DNA of 64,000 bases from Cytophagales bacterium (GTDB taxonomy: Bacteria > Bacteroidota > Bacteroidia > Cytophagales > CCMP332), in the NCBI GenBank assembly GCA_028279065.1, contig JANQSY010000135.1, positions 1 to 64,000 on the forward strand, written 5' to 3'. A model generated the notes under the pieces. It saw only the letters and a program-made list of their open reading frames with translations, was not told where the DNA came from and did no database searches. Position 1 is the stretch's first letter, and each line of letters starts with the position of its first letter. Made by a program: the position numbers and the translations under genes. Below are positions 32,523 to 40,304 of this stretch, one piece after another.

Positions 32523-33896
32523 TCAATTGTTATAGTCTAGATGTCCGAGTGATTTCTCCAATACGATCTTTGAAACGATGGCTTGATACAGAGCATCGTA
32601 ATAATTGGCCTGAGCAGTGACATAAGAGTCATCCGCATTGATCAGGTCTATGTTGGAGCCCACCCCTTCCTGGAATTTTGTTTTCGTTATGTCAAAAACC
32701 TCTTTGGCCAGGTCCATGTTTTGACGCTGAATATCCAATTGGTCCAGGTTTGCCAATAAAGCGTCATTGCTGCTTGCGATCTCTGTGTTTATGTTGTTCT
32801 CCAACAGGTCATACTGATTCTTGATCTTCTGCAATTCGATTTTGCTCTGTTGGATCTGATATCGCTTTCTTCCTCCCTCAAAAATGGGGACCGAAAGCTG
32901 CAAACCCAACACACCGAAATTCAACCACCTGTCGTCAAAGTCAAAGATCTCATCGGCATTGTTGGTCATGGTGTTCCATCCATATCGGCCAAAGGCATAA
33001 AGGTTTGGATAATATTTCATCCTGATGTTTTTCACGTCCAGTTCCTGTAGCCCTTCTCCTGTTTGTAGTATTGAGTATTCGATCCTGTTCTCATAGGTGA
33101 AGTCGGATACCTCGGGTTTTTCTTTTAATACATTCTCAACGCCATCCAGATTTCCAGTGAAATTCACCTCGGTATTTACCGGCATTCCCATTTGGAACTT
33201 TAGGAGCTGCTCGCTGATCAAAAGGGCGCGCTCCTGTACCTTTTTTCCTGCGACCAGATTGTTGTAATTAACTCTGATCCTTGAAACATCGATCTTTTCG
33301 GCAAATCCGGCCTTGGCCATTGCTTCTGTTTCCTCCAAAAGAGACTCCAGCCTTTCGATATTGCTTTCAAGAGCTTTTATTTTTTCGCGGTTTATCAAAA
33401 CCAAGTAATAGGCCCGGTACACCGCTTCAACGATATCAATTCGCGTTTTGACGAATTCCTTCGAAGAAAGATCTCTATACGCCCTTGCAGCTTGCAGTCC
33501 AACGAAATATGACCCATCGAAGAGCAATTGCCTGGCAGAGAAAAAGAAATCACCATCATACTTTGTCCCAAAGGCTAGTTCTATCTCGGCATCGGAAGGA
33601 ACTGTGGTGTCTCCCGGAGCTGTAAACGTCGAGGCCGGAAGCAAAGACTTCCTAAGTTCAAAGTTGTAGTTAAGGAAGAATTGGGCATTGACCTGTGGAA
33701 GGCCCGCTGAGCGGATCTCGCCAATTTGAGCGCCTGCCTTGTCGATGTCCAGGTCAGAATTCAATAGGACCTGATTGTGGTCCATAGCATATCCCAGGCA
33801 ATCTTCCAATCCATAGCTGGATTTGGTCTCTTCCTGAGCCATAGCAAATGCTACAGGAAAAACCAGCAATATGTAGATTTTAAGCAGCTTTTTCAT
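32523..33896 (-). CDS. TolC-family outer-membrane efflux protein
   Basis: 457 residues with a signal peptide (LLKIYILLVFPVAFAMAQ) and two OEP repeats of long helices. LEDCLGYAMDHNQVLLNSDL opens the first and AKAGFAEKIDVSRIRVNYNN marks the end of its hairpin. The second repeat runs from FGVLGLQLSVPIFEGGRKRY to QEGVGSNIDLINADDSYVTA and ends YYDALYQAIVSKIVLEKSLG. It forms the trimeric outer-membrane duct of the RND pump. Its start overlaps the TetR gene's end by 17 bp, so regulator and pump are cotranscribed. Confidence 0.93.
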   Translation of the reverse strand: MKKLLKIYILLVFPVAFAMAQEETKSSYGLEDCLGYAMDHNQVLLNSDLDIDKAGAQIGEIRSAGLPQVNAQFFLNYNFELRKSLLPASTFTAPGDTTVPSDAEIELAFGTKYDGDFFFSARQLLFDGSYFVGLQAARAYRDLSSKEFVKTRIDIVEAVYRAYYLVLINREKIKALESNIERLESLLEETEAMAKAGFAEKIDVSRIRVNYNNLVAGKKVQERALLISEQLLKFQMGMPVNTEVNFTGNLDGVENVLKEKPEVSDFTYENRIEYSILQTGEGLQELDVKNIRMKYYPNLYAFGRYGWNTMTNNADEIFDFDDRWLNFGVLGLQLSVPIFEGGRKRYQIQQSKIELQKIKNQYDLLENNINTEIASSNDALLANLDQLDIQRQNMDLAKEVFDITKTKFQEGVGSNIDLINADDSYVTAQANYYDALYQAIVSKIVLEKSLGHLDYNN

Positions 33897-34512
33897 TTTT
33901 AGCTTGGTTAATCTTTTTAAAGTATTTAATCAGTAGTTGGTATCCTTTTTCGGAGACGATCCCGTACAGAAAGTGATCAAAGAACTGGATCTGAACCTTT
34001 GGGATCTCAAATTCCGAGGGTGGAAATGAAACCCCATCAAACGCGATTTCTGCTTCCTTTACCCTTAGTTTTGATATTATTTCGGTATCGATATCATTTC
34101 GATACAAACCAAGTTCTTTTCCCTTATCAAGGTTCTCTTTCACCGAACACAAAACGCAATCATCCATGAATTCAGAAAACATCCTCATAGCATTCGGATG
34201 ATATCGACTGAGATCAAAAAGCAAAGATGGGTTCATCATCTGCATATGCTGTCTCAGTTTGATCGAGATCTGGACAAGTTCATCAATAGGATCAATTGCG
34301 GTTTTTGTGATCTCATCAATTTCGTTAGCCTCCGTTTCCATGTGAGCTTTCATTATTTCGCAGACAATTGAATCCTTGTCGTTGAAATACTGGTAGATCG
34401 TTTTCTTGGACATGCCCAATTCACGGGCTATGTCGTCCATTGTAACGCTTTTTATTCCAAACCTGTAAAACAGGCCTTTAGATACTTCCAGAATTCTTTG
34501 CTCCATCTCCAT
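33880..34512 (-). CDS. TetR-family regulator of the efflux operon
   Basis: 210 residues. The N-terminal HTH (ILEVSKGLFYRFGIKSVTMD, DIARELGMSKKTIYQYF, NDKDSIVCEIM) is textbook TetR, and the rest is a helical ligand-binding domain (LVQISIKLRQHMQMMNPSLL and on). As the first gene of the operon it probably represses its own promoter and with it tolC, the adaptor and the permease until a pump substrate binds. A candidate operator with GGAAACT/AGTTTCC arms lies 19-46 bp upstream. Confidence 0.93.
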   Translation of the reverse strand: MEMEQRILEVSKGLFYRFGIKSVTMDDIARELGMSKKTIYQYFNDKDSIVCEIMKAHMETEANEIDEITKTAIDPIDELVQISIKLRQHMQMMNPSLLFDLSRYHPNAMRMFSEFMDDCVLCSVKENLDKGKELGLYRNDIDTEIISKLRVKEAEIAFDGVSFPPSEFEIPKVQIQFFDHFLYGIVSEKGYQLLIKYFKKINQAKNEKAA

Positions 34513-34530
34513 AAACGGCGGCTAAACTAT

Positions 34531-34558
34531 GGAAACTATTTTCATAAACAGAGTTTCC
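34531..34558. promoter_or_regulatory. Candidate TetR operator
   Basis: GGAAACT (34531-34537) and AGTTTCC (34552-34558) form an inverted repeat with a 14-bp spacer, just upstream of the TetR start at 34512. Size and place fit a TetR dimer site. Confidence 0.45.
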
Positions 34559-34663
34559 AAAGTTTTATTTCATGTTCTTTTGTATTCGGAACGACAAATC
34601 TTCTTATGGAGAAAAACAGGGACGGACGGTATTGGTTTTGCCTTCTTATTAGGGCTTAAATTC

Positions 34664-34671
34664 TATTTTTG
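34664..34671 (+). promoter_or_regulatory. -7 element of purL
   Basis: TATTTTTG matches TAnnTTTG and lies 13 bp before the TTG start of purL, so the transcript would have almost no leader. A TTTG at 34637-34640 is 23 bp upstream, wider than the usual 19. Confidence 0.45.
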
Positions 34672-34684
34672 CGGCAAATAGTTT

Positions 34685-36922
34685 TTGCCTTTGGAATCTC
34701 CCGATCTAGTTATTGATGTAAATGTTGCCCAGGAGCTTGGATTGACTGCAGATGAGTATGATAAGATCCTTGAAATCATGGGCAAAACTCCCAATTTCAC
34801 TGAACTGGCCATCTTTTCTGCAATGTGGTCTGAGCATTGCTGCTATAAGAATTCGATTACCTGGTTAAAAAAACTTCCCAGAGAATCCGATCGTATGCTT
34901 GCTGCTGCCGGTGAGGAAAATGCGGGATTGATCGACATTGGTGATGGACTTGCATGCAGTTTCAAAATTGAAAGCCACAATCACCCCTCCGCATTGGAAC
35001 CATATCAGGGAGCAGCTACAGGGGTGGGGGGTATCAATCGTGATATATTCACGATGGGAGCAAGACCTATATGCCAACTGAATTCCCTTCGGTTTGGGGA
35101 TATTAAACTCAAAAAGACCAAATGGTTGTTGGAAGGAGTGGTCAAAGGCATTGGTGATTATGGTAATGCCTTTGGGATTCCAACCGTTGGAGGGGAGGTG
35201 TTTTTTGACGAGTGCTACAACATCAATCCTCTGGTCAATGCCTTTTCAGCCGGAATCGTCGAGCACGGAAAAACCGTTTCCGCAATAAGCCAGGGAGTAG
35301 GGAACCCTGTATTCATTGTGGGCTCGAGGACCGGAAAGGATGGAATCCACGGGGCTTCTTTTGCCTCCAAGGACATCACAGAAGACTCCGTAAATGATCT
35401 TCCGGCGGTCCAGGTTGGTGATCCGTTCCAGGAAAAACTCCTTTTGGAAGCTACTCTTGAAGTGATAGAAACCGGTCACGTGGTCGGAATGCAGGATATG
35501 GGTGCTGCAGGAATTATTTGCTCTACATCTGAAATGAGCGAAAAAGGTGGCTGTGGCATGGAGATATGGCTTGATAAGGTTCCAACCCGCCAAAAGAATA
35601 TGAAGCCTTATGAGATCCTTTTGTCAGAATCTCAGGAAAGGATGCTCGTTATTGCTGAAAAGGGAAAAGAGGAAGAGATCATAAACGTCTTCAATAAATG
35701 GGATTTAAGTTGTGAGCAGATAGGTGTGGTCACCGAAGGATCGGAATTGAAGTTCTTTGAAAAAGGTGCTCTCGTTGCAAAGGTTCCAGTCTGGGACCTG
35801 GTGTTAGGTGGGGGTGCTCCTGTTTATGAAAGAGAATACAAGGAACCGGCATACTTTCAGGATTACAAGAAGTTTAATGCCCGGGATGTACAAATCCCTG
35901 AAGACCTCAGTTCGGTAGGGAGGTTCCTGATCTCCCATCCCAATATCGCATCGAAGAAGTGGGTTTATGAACAATATGATTCAATGGTTGGGACGAGTTT
36001 CATGGGTACTGTTGATCCTTCAGATGCCGGCGTGGTCAGGATAAAAGGAACTGATAAGGCGTTGGCTGTTACTGTTGATTGCAATTCCAGGTATGTGAAG
36101 AATGATCCTGAAACCGGGTGCGCAATGGCAGTGGCTGAGGCCGCAAGAAACATCATTTGTTCGGGTGGTCAACCATTGGGTGTAACCAATTGTCTCAATT
36201 TTGGCAACCCCTATAACCCAGAGGTTTACTGGCAATTTGTCCATTCGATAAAGGGAATGAAAAAAGCTTGCGAAGCTTTCAATACCCCTGTGACAGGTGG
36301 AAATGTGAGCTTTTATAATCAAAGTTCGGATGAAGGACCAGTGTTCCCGACTCCTACTATTGGAATGGTAGGCCTGATCGAGAAAAAGGAAGACCGAATG
36401 AGTATTTCTTTTAAGAATGAAGGAGACATTATCCTACTTGCCGGTGTTCTCAAAGAGGATATTGCTGGTTCAGAGTATTTGAATTCTTATCATGGGATCA
36501 ATGAATCTCCAGCTCCATACTTTGATCTTCCGGCAGAACTGGCTGTTCAATCTTTTACGTCCAAGGCCATAAAAGGCAATTTGGTCAGCTCCTGCCATGA
36601 CCTGGCGGATGGAGGATTATTCATCGCCCTGGCAGAATCTTCATTCAATCGAAACAAGGGATTCAATATTTCCCTTCCCGAGGGGTTAAGGAAGGATAGT
36701 GTTCTTTTTGGGGAATCGGGAGGCCGGATCCTGTTTTCTGCTCCGGAGGAAAAGGTTGCTGAACTGACTTTAATGGCTAAGGATGGATCTGTCCCTCTGG
36801 TCCCACTTGGAAGGGTTGAAGAAAATGCTTTTGTAATTGATGGAGAGAATTGGGGCCCTGTTGAAGATTTCAAAAGCTTACATCAGGAAAGCCTTGGGAA
36901 GCTTCTTGCCTCATCTTTGTAA
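34685..36922 (+). CDS. purL: Phosphoribosylformylglycinamidine synthase subunit PurL
   Basis: 745 residues, the small-subunit type PurL that works with PurQ and PurS. It makes FGAM from FGAR, ATP and ammonia, the fourth step of purine synthesis. The N-terminus (LTADEYDKILEIMGKTPNFT, ELAIFSAMWSEHCCYKNS) contains the catalytic His in SEHC. KIESHNHPSALEPYQGAATG is the ATP-grasp-like AIR-synthase motif, and MQDMGAAGIICSTSEMSEKG and SCHDLADGGLFIALAES mark the repeated halves. The start is a TTG at 34685, and another TTG two codons later is possible. purQ and purS are not in the window. Confidence 0.95.
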   Translation: MPLESPDLVIDVNVAQELGLTADEYDKILEIMGKTPNFTELAIFSAMWSEHCCYKNSITWLKKLPRESDRMLAAAGEENAGLIDIGDGLACSFKIESHNHPSALEPYQGAATGVGGINRDIFTMGARPICQLNSLRFGDIKLKKTKWLLEGVVKGIGDYGNAFGIPTVGGEVFFDECYNINPLVNAFSAGIVEHGKTVSAISQGVGNPVFIVGSRTGKDGIHGASFASKDITEDSVNDLPAVQVGDPFQEKLLLEATLEVIETGHVVGMQDMGAAGIICSTSEMSEKGGCGMEIWLDKVPTRQKNMKPYEILLSESQERMLVIAEKGKEEEIINVFNKWDLSCEQIGVVTEGSELKFFEKGALVAKVPVWDLVLGGGAPVYEREYKEPAYFQDYKKFNARDVQIPEDLSSVGRFLISHPNIASKKWVYEQYDSMVGTSFMGTVDPSDAGVVRIKGTDKALAVTVDCNSRYVKNDPETGCAMAVAEAARNIICSGGQPLGVTNCLNFGNPYNPEVYWQFVHSIKGMKKACEAFNTPVTGGNVSFYNQSSDEGPVFPTPTIGMVGLIEKKEDRMSISFKNEGDIILLAGVLKEDIAGSEYLNSYHGINESPAPYFDLPAELAVQSFTSKAIKGNLVSSCHDLADGGLFIALAESSFNRNKGFNISLPEGLRKDSVLFGESGGRILFSAPEEKVAELTLMAKDGSVPLVPLGRVEENAFVIDGENWGPVEDFKSLHQESLGKLLASSL

Positions 36923-36946
36923 TCTAATAATGGCTGATTAACTTTG
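36916..36946 (+). promoter_or_regulatory. Consensus promoter of tRNA-Gln
   Basis: TTTG (36916-36919), 19 bp spacer, TAACTTTG (36939-36946): an exact fit to the Bacteroidota TTTG-N19-TAnnTTTG promoter. It overlaps the last codons of purL. The same stretch TGATTAACTTTGCG occurs ahead of ffh. Confidence 0.8.
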
Positions 36947-36957
36947 CGGCCCTATTC

Positions 36958-37030
36958 TGACCGATGGTGTAACTGGCAACACGTCTGATTTTGGTTCAGA
37001 AGAGTCCAGGTTCGAGCCCTGGTCGGTCAA
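36958..37030 (+). tRNA. tRNA-Gln (anticodon TTG)
   Basis: A 73-nt cloverleaf. The acceptor stem TGACCGA pairs with TCGGTCA. The anticodon arm is TCTGA-TTTTGGT-TCAGA, with anticodon TTG in the seven-base loop. The T arm CCAGG-TTCGAGC-CCTGG is perfect and the D arm has GTGTAACTGGCAACAC. The discriminator is A and CCA is not encoded. A consensus promoter stands directly upstream and a terminator directly downstream, so it is a single-gene unit between purL and the macrodomain gene. Confidence 0.95.
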
Positions 37031-37034
37031 CTTG

Positions 37035-37066
37035 AAGCCCATTCCTATTTGGTTTGGGCTTTTTTA
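37035..37066 (+). terminator. Terminator of tRNA-Gln
   Basis: AAGCCCA pairs with TGGGCTT and is followed by TTTTT. It starts 5 bp after the tRNA and overlaps the stop codon of the convergent macrodomain gene. Confidence 0.85.
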
Positions 37067-37630
37067 ATACCCTTCGACTTCTTTTAAGCTTTGATATTCA
37101 GGCATTAGAGCAAGCTCTCTGTATACCTCAAGATTTTCATCATCGAAGATCACAAACACGACTTTCTCAATCGAAGTCTTCTGGCCTTTGAAAAAACTTG
37201 TTACCGTTTCCAGAGCAATTTCAGCTGCTAGATCCTTTGGGAAACCATAGATCCCGGTCGAAATATTGGGAAAGGCAATTGAGGTGAAACGATGAGTCTG
37301 TGCAATCTCGAGACAATTCGAATAAGCCTCCCTGAGTTGTTCCCTTTCCCCTTCATTTCCACTCTTCCAGATAGGTCCGACGGCATGGATAACAAATTTT
37401 GCCCTCAGCCCAGCTGAGCCGGTGATCACAGCTTCACCCGGGTTTAAAGGCCTCCCCAGTTTTTTGATCTCATTGTTGCCCAGGATCTGTAGGCCAGGAC
37501 CTGCAGCTCTGTGGATTGCACCATCAACACCGCCCCCTCTTTGTAGGGCAGCATTTGCTGCATTGACAATGGCGTCCCCGGAAAAATATGTGATATCCGA
37601 TCTTAGAAAGCAAAGGTTAGGATAAGGCAT
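37064..37630 (-). CDS. Macrodomain ADP-ribose deacylase-type protein
   Basis: About 188 residues from the ATG at 37630 (MPYPNLCFLRSDITYFSGDA). An upstream in-frame ATG at 37654 lies inside a terminator stem and is rejected. The macrodomain is complete: DAIVNAANAALQRGGGVDGA (ADP-ribose phosphate loop and catalytic Asn/Asp region), IHRAAGPGLQ, GEAVITGSAGLRAKFVIHAV, then AFPNISTGIYGFPKDLAAEI with the distal-ribose loop. These are YmdB/MacroD-type features, so removal of acetyl from O-acetyl-ADP-ribose or of mono-ADP-ribose from proteins is likely. Its start codon touches the U-tract of a hairpin. Confidence 0.9.
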   Translation of the reverse strand: MPYPNLCFLRSDITYFSGDAIVNAANAALQRGGGVDGAIHRAAGPGLQILGNNEIKKLGRPLNPGEAVITGSAGLRAKFVIHAVGPIWKSGNEGEREQLREAYSNCLEIAQTHRFTSIAFPNISTGIYGFPKDLAAEIALETVTSFFKGQKTSIEKVVFVIFDDENLEVYRELALMPEYQSLKEVEGY

Positions 37631-37658
37631 AAAAAAAAAGGAGGTGAAAATCACCTCC
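37631..37658. terminator. Bidirectional hairpin touching the macrodomain start
   Basis: GGAGGTGA (37640-37647) pairs perfectly with TCACCTCC (37651-37658) around AAA. On the minus strand nine T follow and then the ATG at 37630; on the plus strand CATTTTTT follows. No minus-strand gene lies upstream, so what it would terminate there is unclear. Confidence 0.75.
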
Positions 37659-37860
37659 CATTTTTTGTCCTTTTAAAATGTATTAACCTTAAACATGACA
37701 TGATCGCTTCAAAGATGATAAAAAAAGGAACATGAAAACCATTTGGCCCCAAAAATCTTTTTAAAAATTTTGAATTCCCCCAAAAAATCGCTGAAAAATG
37801 CAAAACAGGGCGTTTTGCCTTTTAGCAACATTTCAAAAGGGCCAAAAATCGCCCGTTGAT

Positions 37861-37868
37861 TAACTTTG
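37861..37868 (+). promoter_or_regulatory. -7 element of ffh
   Basis: TAACTTTG within TTGATTAACTTTGCG, almost the same string as at the tRNA-Gln promoter, 18 bp before the ffh start. No TTTG lies 19 bp upstream. The rest of the 230-bp gap from 37660 holds AT-rich sequence with no gene. Confidence 0.55.
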
Positions 37869-37886
37869 CGAAAATTTTAGTAGCAC

Positions 37887-39218
37887 ATGTTTGACAATCT
37901 CAGCGAGCGCTTAGAAGGAGCTTTTAAGACACTTAAGGGACAAGGAAGGATCTCAGATATTAATGTCGCCCAAACCGTAAAGGAGATCCGAAGGGCATTG
38001 GTAGATGCTGATGTTAACTACAAAATTGCAAAGGAGGTCACGGACAGGATTAAGAATGAGGCGATCGGCCAAAAAGTGATCTCTTCTGTTTCCCCTGGAC
38101 AATCACTTGTAAAGATCACAAGTGATCAACTGACCACCCTGATGGGGGGGCAGGAAGAAGGTATCAATCTCGGTGGTGATCCTGCCATAATCCTTTTATC
38201 AGGTCTCCAGGGATCAGGAAAGACCACTTTCGCAGGGAAGCTCGCAAAGCATCTACAAAAATCCGGAAAGTCGATCATATTGGTTGCAGGCGATGTTTAC
38301 AGACCTGCTGCGATCGATCAATTGAAGGTAGTAGGGGAGTCGATCGGGGTACCGGTATTCTCGATAGAAGGGTCAAAAGATCCAATCAAGATAGCCAAAG
38401 AGGGAATAGACCTAGCGAAGAAGGATAAAAAGAAGGTTGTGATAGTTGATACCGCGGGTAGGCTTGCCGTAGATGAGGATATGATGAAGGAGATCGAAGA
38501 TCTAAAAAGATCGATCCAGCCAAGTGAAACTCTCTTTGTTGTGGATTCAATGACTGGTCAGGATGCTGTAAATACCGCTAAGACCTTCAATGACAGGATC
38601 GACTTTGACGGGGTGGTCTTAACCAAACTCGATGGCGATACCAGAGGCGGTGCTGCTATCTCCATTCGTTCGGTGGTAAACAAGCCGATCAAATTCATTG
38701 GTACCGGAGAAAAATTGGATGGGATTGATGTCTTCCATCCTGATAGGATGGCTCAGAGGATCCTCGGAATGGGAGATGTAGTTTCCCTTGTAGAGAGAGC
38801 GCAACAGGCCTTTGATGAGGAACAAGCCCAGAAGCTAAATAAGAAGCTTCGGCAGAACACCTTTGATTTCAATGACTTTAAATCCCAAATCGCCCAGGTA
38901 AAGAAAATGGGGAATATCAAGGACCTTATGGGAATGATACCGGGAATGGGGAAAATGATGAAGGATGTGGATATAGATAATGACTCATTCAGTCCAATTA
39001 TAGCAATGATCGATTCAATGACCCCGTTCGAGAGGGAAAAGCCTGATATGATAGATGGATCTAGAAGAAGAAGAATAGCGGCAGGATCTGGGAACTCAAT
39101 TCAGGAGGTCAATAAATTGATCAAGCAATTCTCCCAAATGAGGGCGATGATGAAGAAGATGAGTAAACCGGGAAAGGGTAAGTTCAGGGGAGGGGTGAAT
39201 CCCTTGGCAATGAACTAG
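37887..39218 (+). CDS. ffh: Signal recognition particle protein Ffh
   Basis: 443 residues. The N domain starts MFDNLSERLEGAFKTLKGQG. The G domain has GLQGSGKTTFAGKLAKHLQK (P-loop), VAGDVYRPAAIDQL, VDTAGRLAVDEDM and TKLDGDTRGGAA. The C-terminal Met-rich M domain (MGNIKDLMGMIPGMGKMMKD; MRAMMKKMSKPGKGK) binds 4.5S RNA and signal sequences. It delivers nascent membrane proteins to FtsY. Its TAG overlaps the stop of the convergent pdhB gene (CTAG). Confidence 0.97.
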   Translation: MFDNLSERLEGAFKTLKGQGRISDINVAQTVKEIRRALVDADVNYKIAKEVTDRIKNEAIGQKVISSVSPGQSLVKITSDQLTTLMGGQEEGINLGGDPAIILLSGLQGSGKTTFAGKLAKHLQKSGKSIILVAGDVYRPAAIDQLKVVGESIGVPVFSIEGSKDPIKIAKEGIDLAKKDKKKVVIVDTAGRLAVDEDMMKEIEDLKRSIQPSETLFVVDSMTGQDAVNTAKTFNDRIDFDGVVLTKLDGDTRGGAAISIRSVVNKPIKFIGTGEKLDGIDVFHPDRMAQRILGMGDVVSLVERAQQAFDEEQAQKLNKKLRQNTFDFNDFKSQIAQVKKMGNIKDLMGMIPGMGKMMKDVDIDNDSFSPIIAMIDSMTPFEREKPDMIDGSRRRRIAAGSGNSIQEVNKLIKQFSQMRAMMKKMSKPGKGKFRGGVNPLAMN

Positions 39219-40195
39219 TCCTTATACATGGTCCTTTTGGCCGCTTTCACCACCCTTTCAACGTTTGGAAGGGTTTCCTCGATCAAAGTAGGGGCGTAAT
39301 GTAAAGGAATATCCCGATTGGTGACTCTTTCAATTGGAGCATCAAGGTAATCAAAGGCATATTTCTGGAGGTGATATGCCAACTCACCGGAAATAGAAGC
39401 AAGTGGCCAGGCTTCTTCTATGATAATCGCCCTATTGGTCTTTTTTATCGATTGGATGATCGAATCATAATCTATCGGCCTGACACTCCTCAGGTCAATG
39501 ATCTCAGCTGAAACACCCTCCTTCTGTAACTCATCAGCAGCCTGCTGGACGATCTTCATGATCTTTCCGAAAGAAATAAGGGTGACATCGTCACCTTCGC
39601 GATCCAGGCGTGATTCCCCTATCGGTATCAGGTATTCCTCTTCAGGAACTTCACCCTTGTCTCCATACATCAGTTCAGACTCCATGAAGATCACGGGATC
39701 ATCGTCTCTGATTGCGGTTTTCAAAAGGCCTTTTGCGTCCGCCGGGTTGCTGGGCACCAGTACTTTTAATCCTGGTGTATTTGCATACCAGTTCTCGAAA
39801 TTTTGGGAGTGTTGTGCCCCAAGTTGTCCGGCATTACCCGTAGCACCTCTGAATACGATCGGGACATTGTACTGCCCCCCGGACATAGCCAACATCTTTG
39901 CAGCACTGTTGATGATCTGATCAATGGCTACAAGGGAAAAATTAAAGGTCATGAACTCGACTATGGGCCTTACCCCATTCATTGCTGCACCTATTCCAAG
40001 TCCGGTGAATCCCAACTCAGCAATTGGAGTGTCAATAACTCTATCCGGACCGAATTCATCCAGCATGCCCTGAGAAACCTTGTACGCACCATTGTATTCA
40101 GCAACTTCCTCACCCATGAGAAAAACATTCTTATCCCTTCTCATTTCCTCTGACATGGCCTCATTCAATGCTTGTCTGAATTGGATTTCCCTCAT
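39215..40195 (-). CDS. pdhB: Pyruvate dehydrogenase E1 component subunit beta
   Basis: 326 residues, standard for E1 beta of alpha2beta2-type 2-oxoacid dehydrogenases. MREIQFRQALNEAMSEEMRR, VFLMGEEVAEYNGAYKVSQG, IDTPIAELGFTGLGIGAAMN, EFMTFNFSLVAIDQIINSAA and GAQHSQNFENWYANTPGLKV match the family closely. The C-terminal transketolase domain includes IDLRSVRPIDYDSI and RAIIIEEAWPLASI. It binds the pyrimidine ring of ThDP. E1 alpha, E2 and E3 are not adjacent, so the complex genes are dispersed. Pyruvate versus branched-chain substrate is called from similarity alone. Confidence 0.9.
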   Translation of the reverse strand: MREIQFRQALNEAMSEEMRRDKNVFLMGEEVAEYNGAYKVSQGMLDEFGPDRVIDTPIAELGFTGLGIGAAMNGVRPIVEFMTFNFSLVAIDQIINSAAKMLAMSGGQYNVPIVFRGATGNAGQLGAQHSQNFENWYANTPGLKVLVPSNPADAKGLLKTAIRDDDPVIFMESELMYGDKGEVPEEEYLIPIGESRLDREGDDVTLISFGKIMKIVQQAADELQKEGVSAEIIDLRSVRPIDYDSIIQSIKKTNRAIIIEEAWPLASISGELAYHLQKYAFDYLDAPIERVTNRDIPLHYAPTLIEETLPNVERVVKAAKRTMYKD

Positions 40196-40248
40196 TTTTA
40201 AATAATTCGAGTGCTAAATTAAAAATTGGTCCCTAACCTTTCTTATCT

Positions 40249-40284
40249 AAAAAAAAGCCCCAATACCAATTAAGGTTTGGGGCT
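40249..40284 (-). terminator. Terminator of the OmpA/TPR gene
   Basis: AGCCCCAA (40256-40263) pairs with TTGGGGCT (40277-40284), with inner ACC/GGT pairing, followed on the minus strand by eight T. Confidence 0.85.
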
Positions 40285-40304
40285 CAAATCTTTTGTATTA
40301 TGCC

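Noticed and set aside
37631-37654. Upstream ATG of the macrodomain gene at 37654
   Set aside because: It would place a terminator-like stem and poly-T inside the coding sequence and add a hydrophobic tail foreign to macrodomains.
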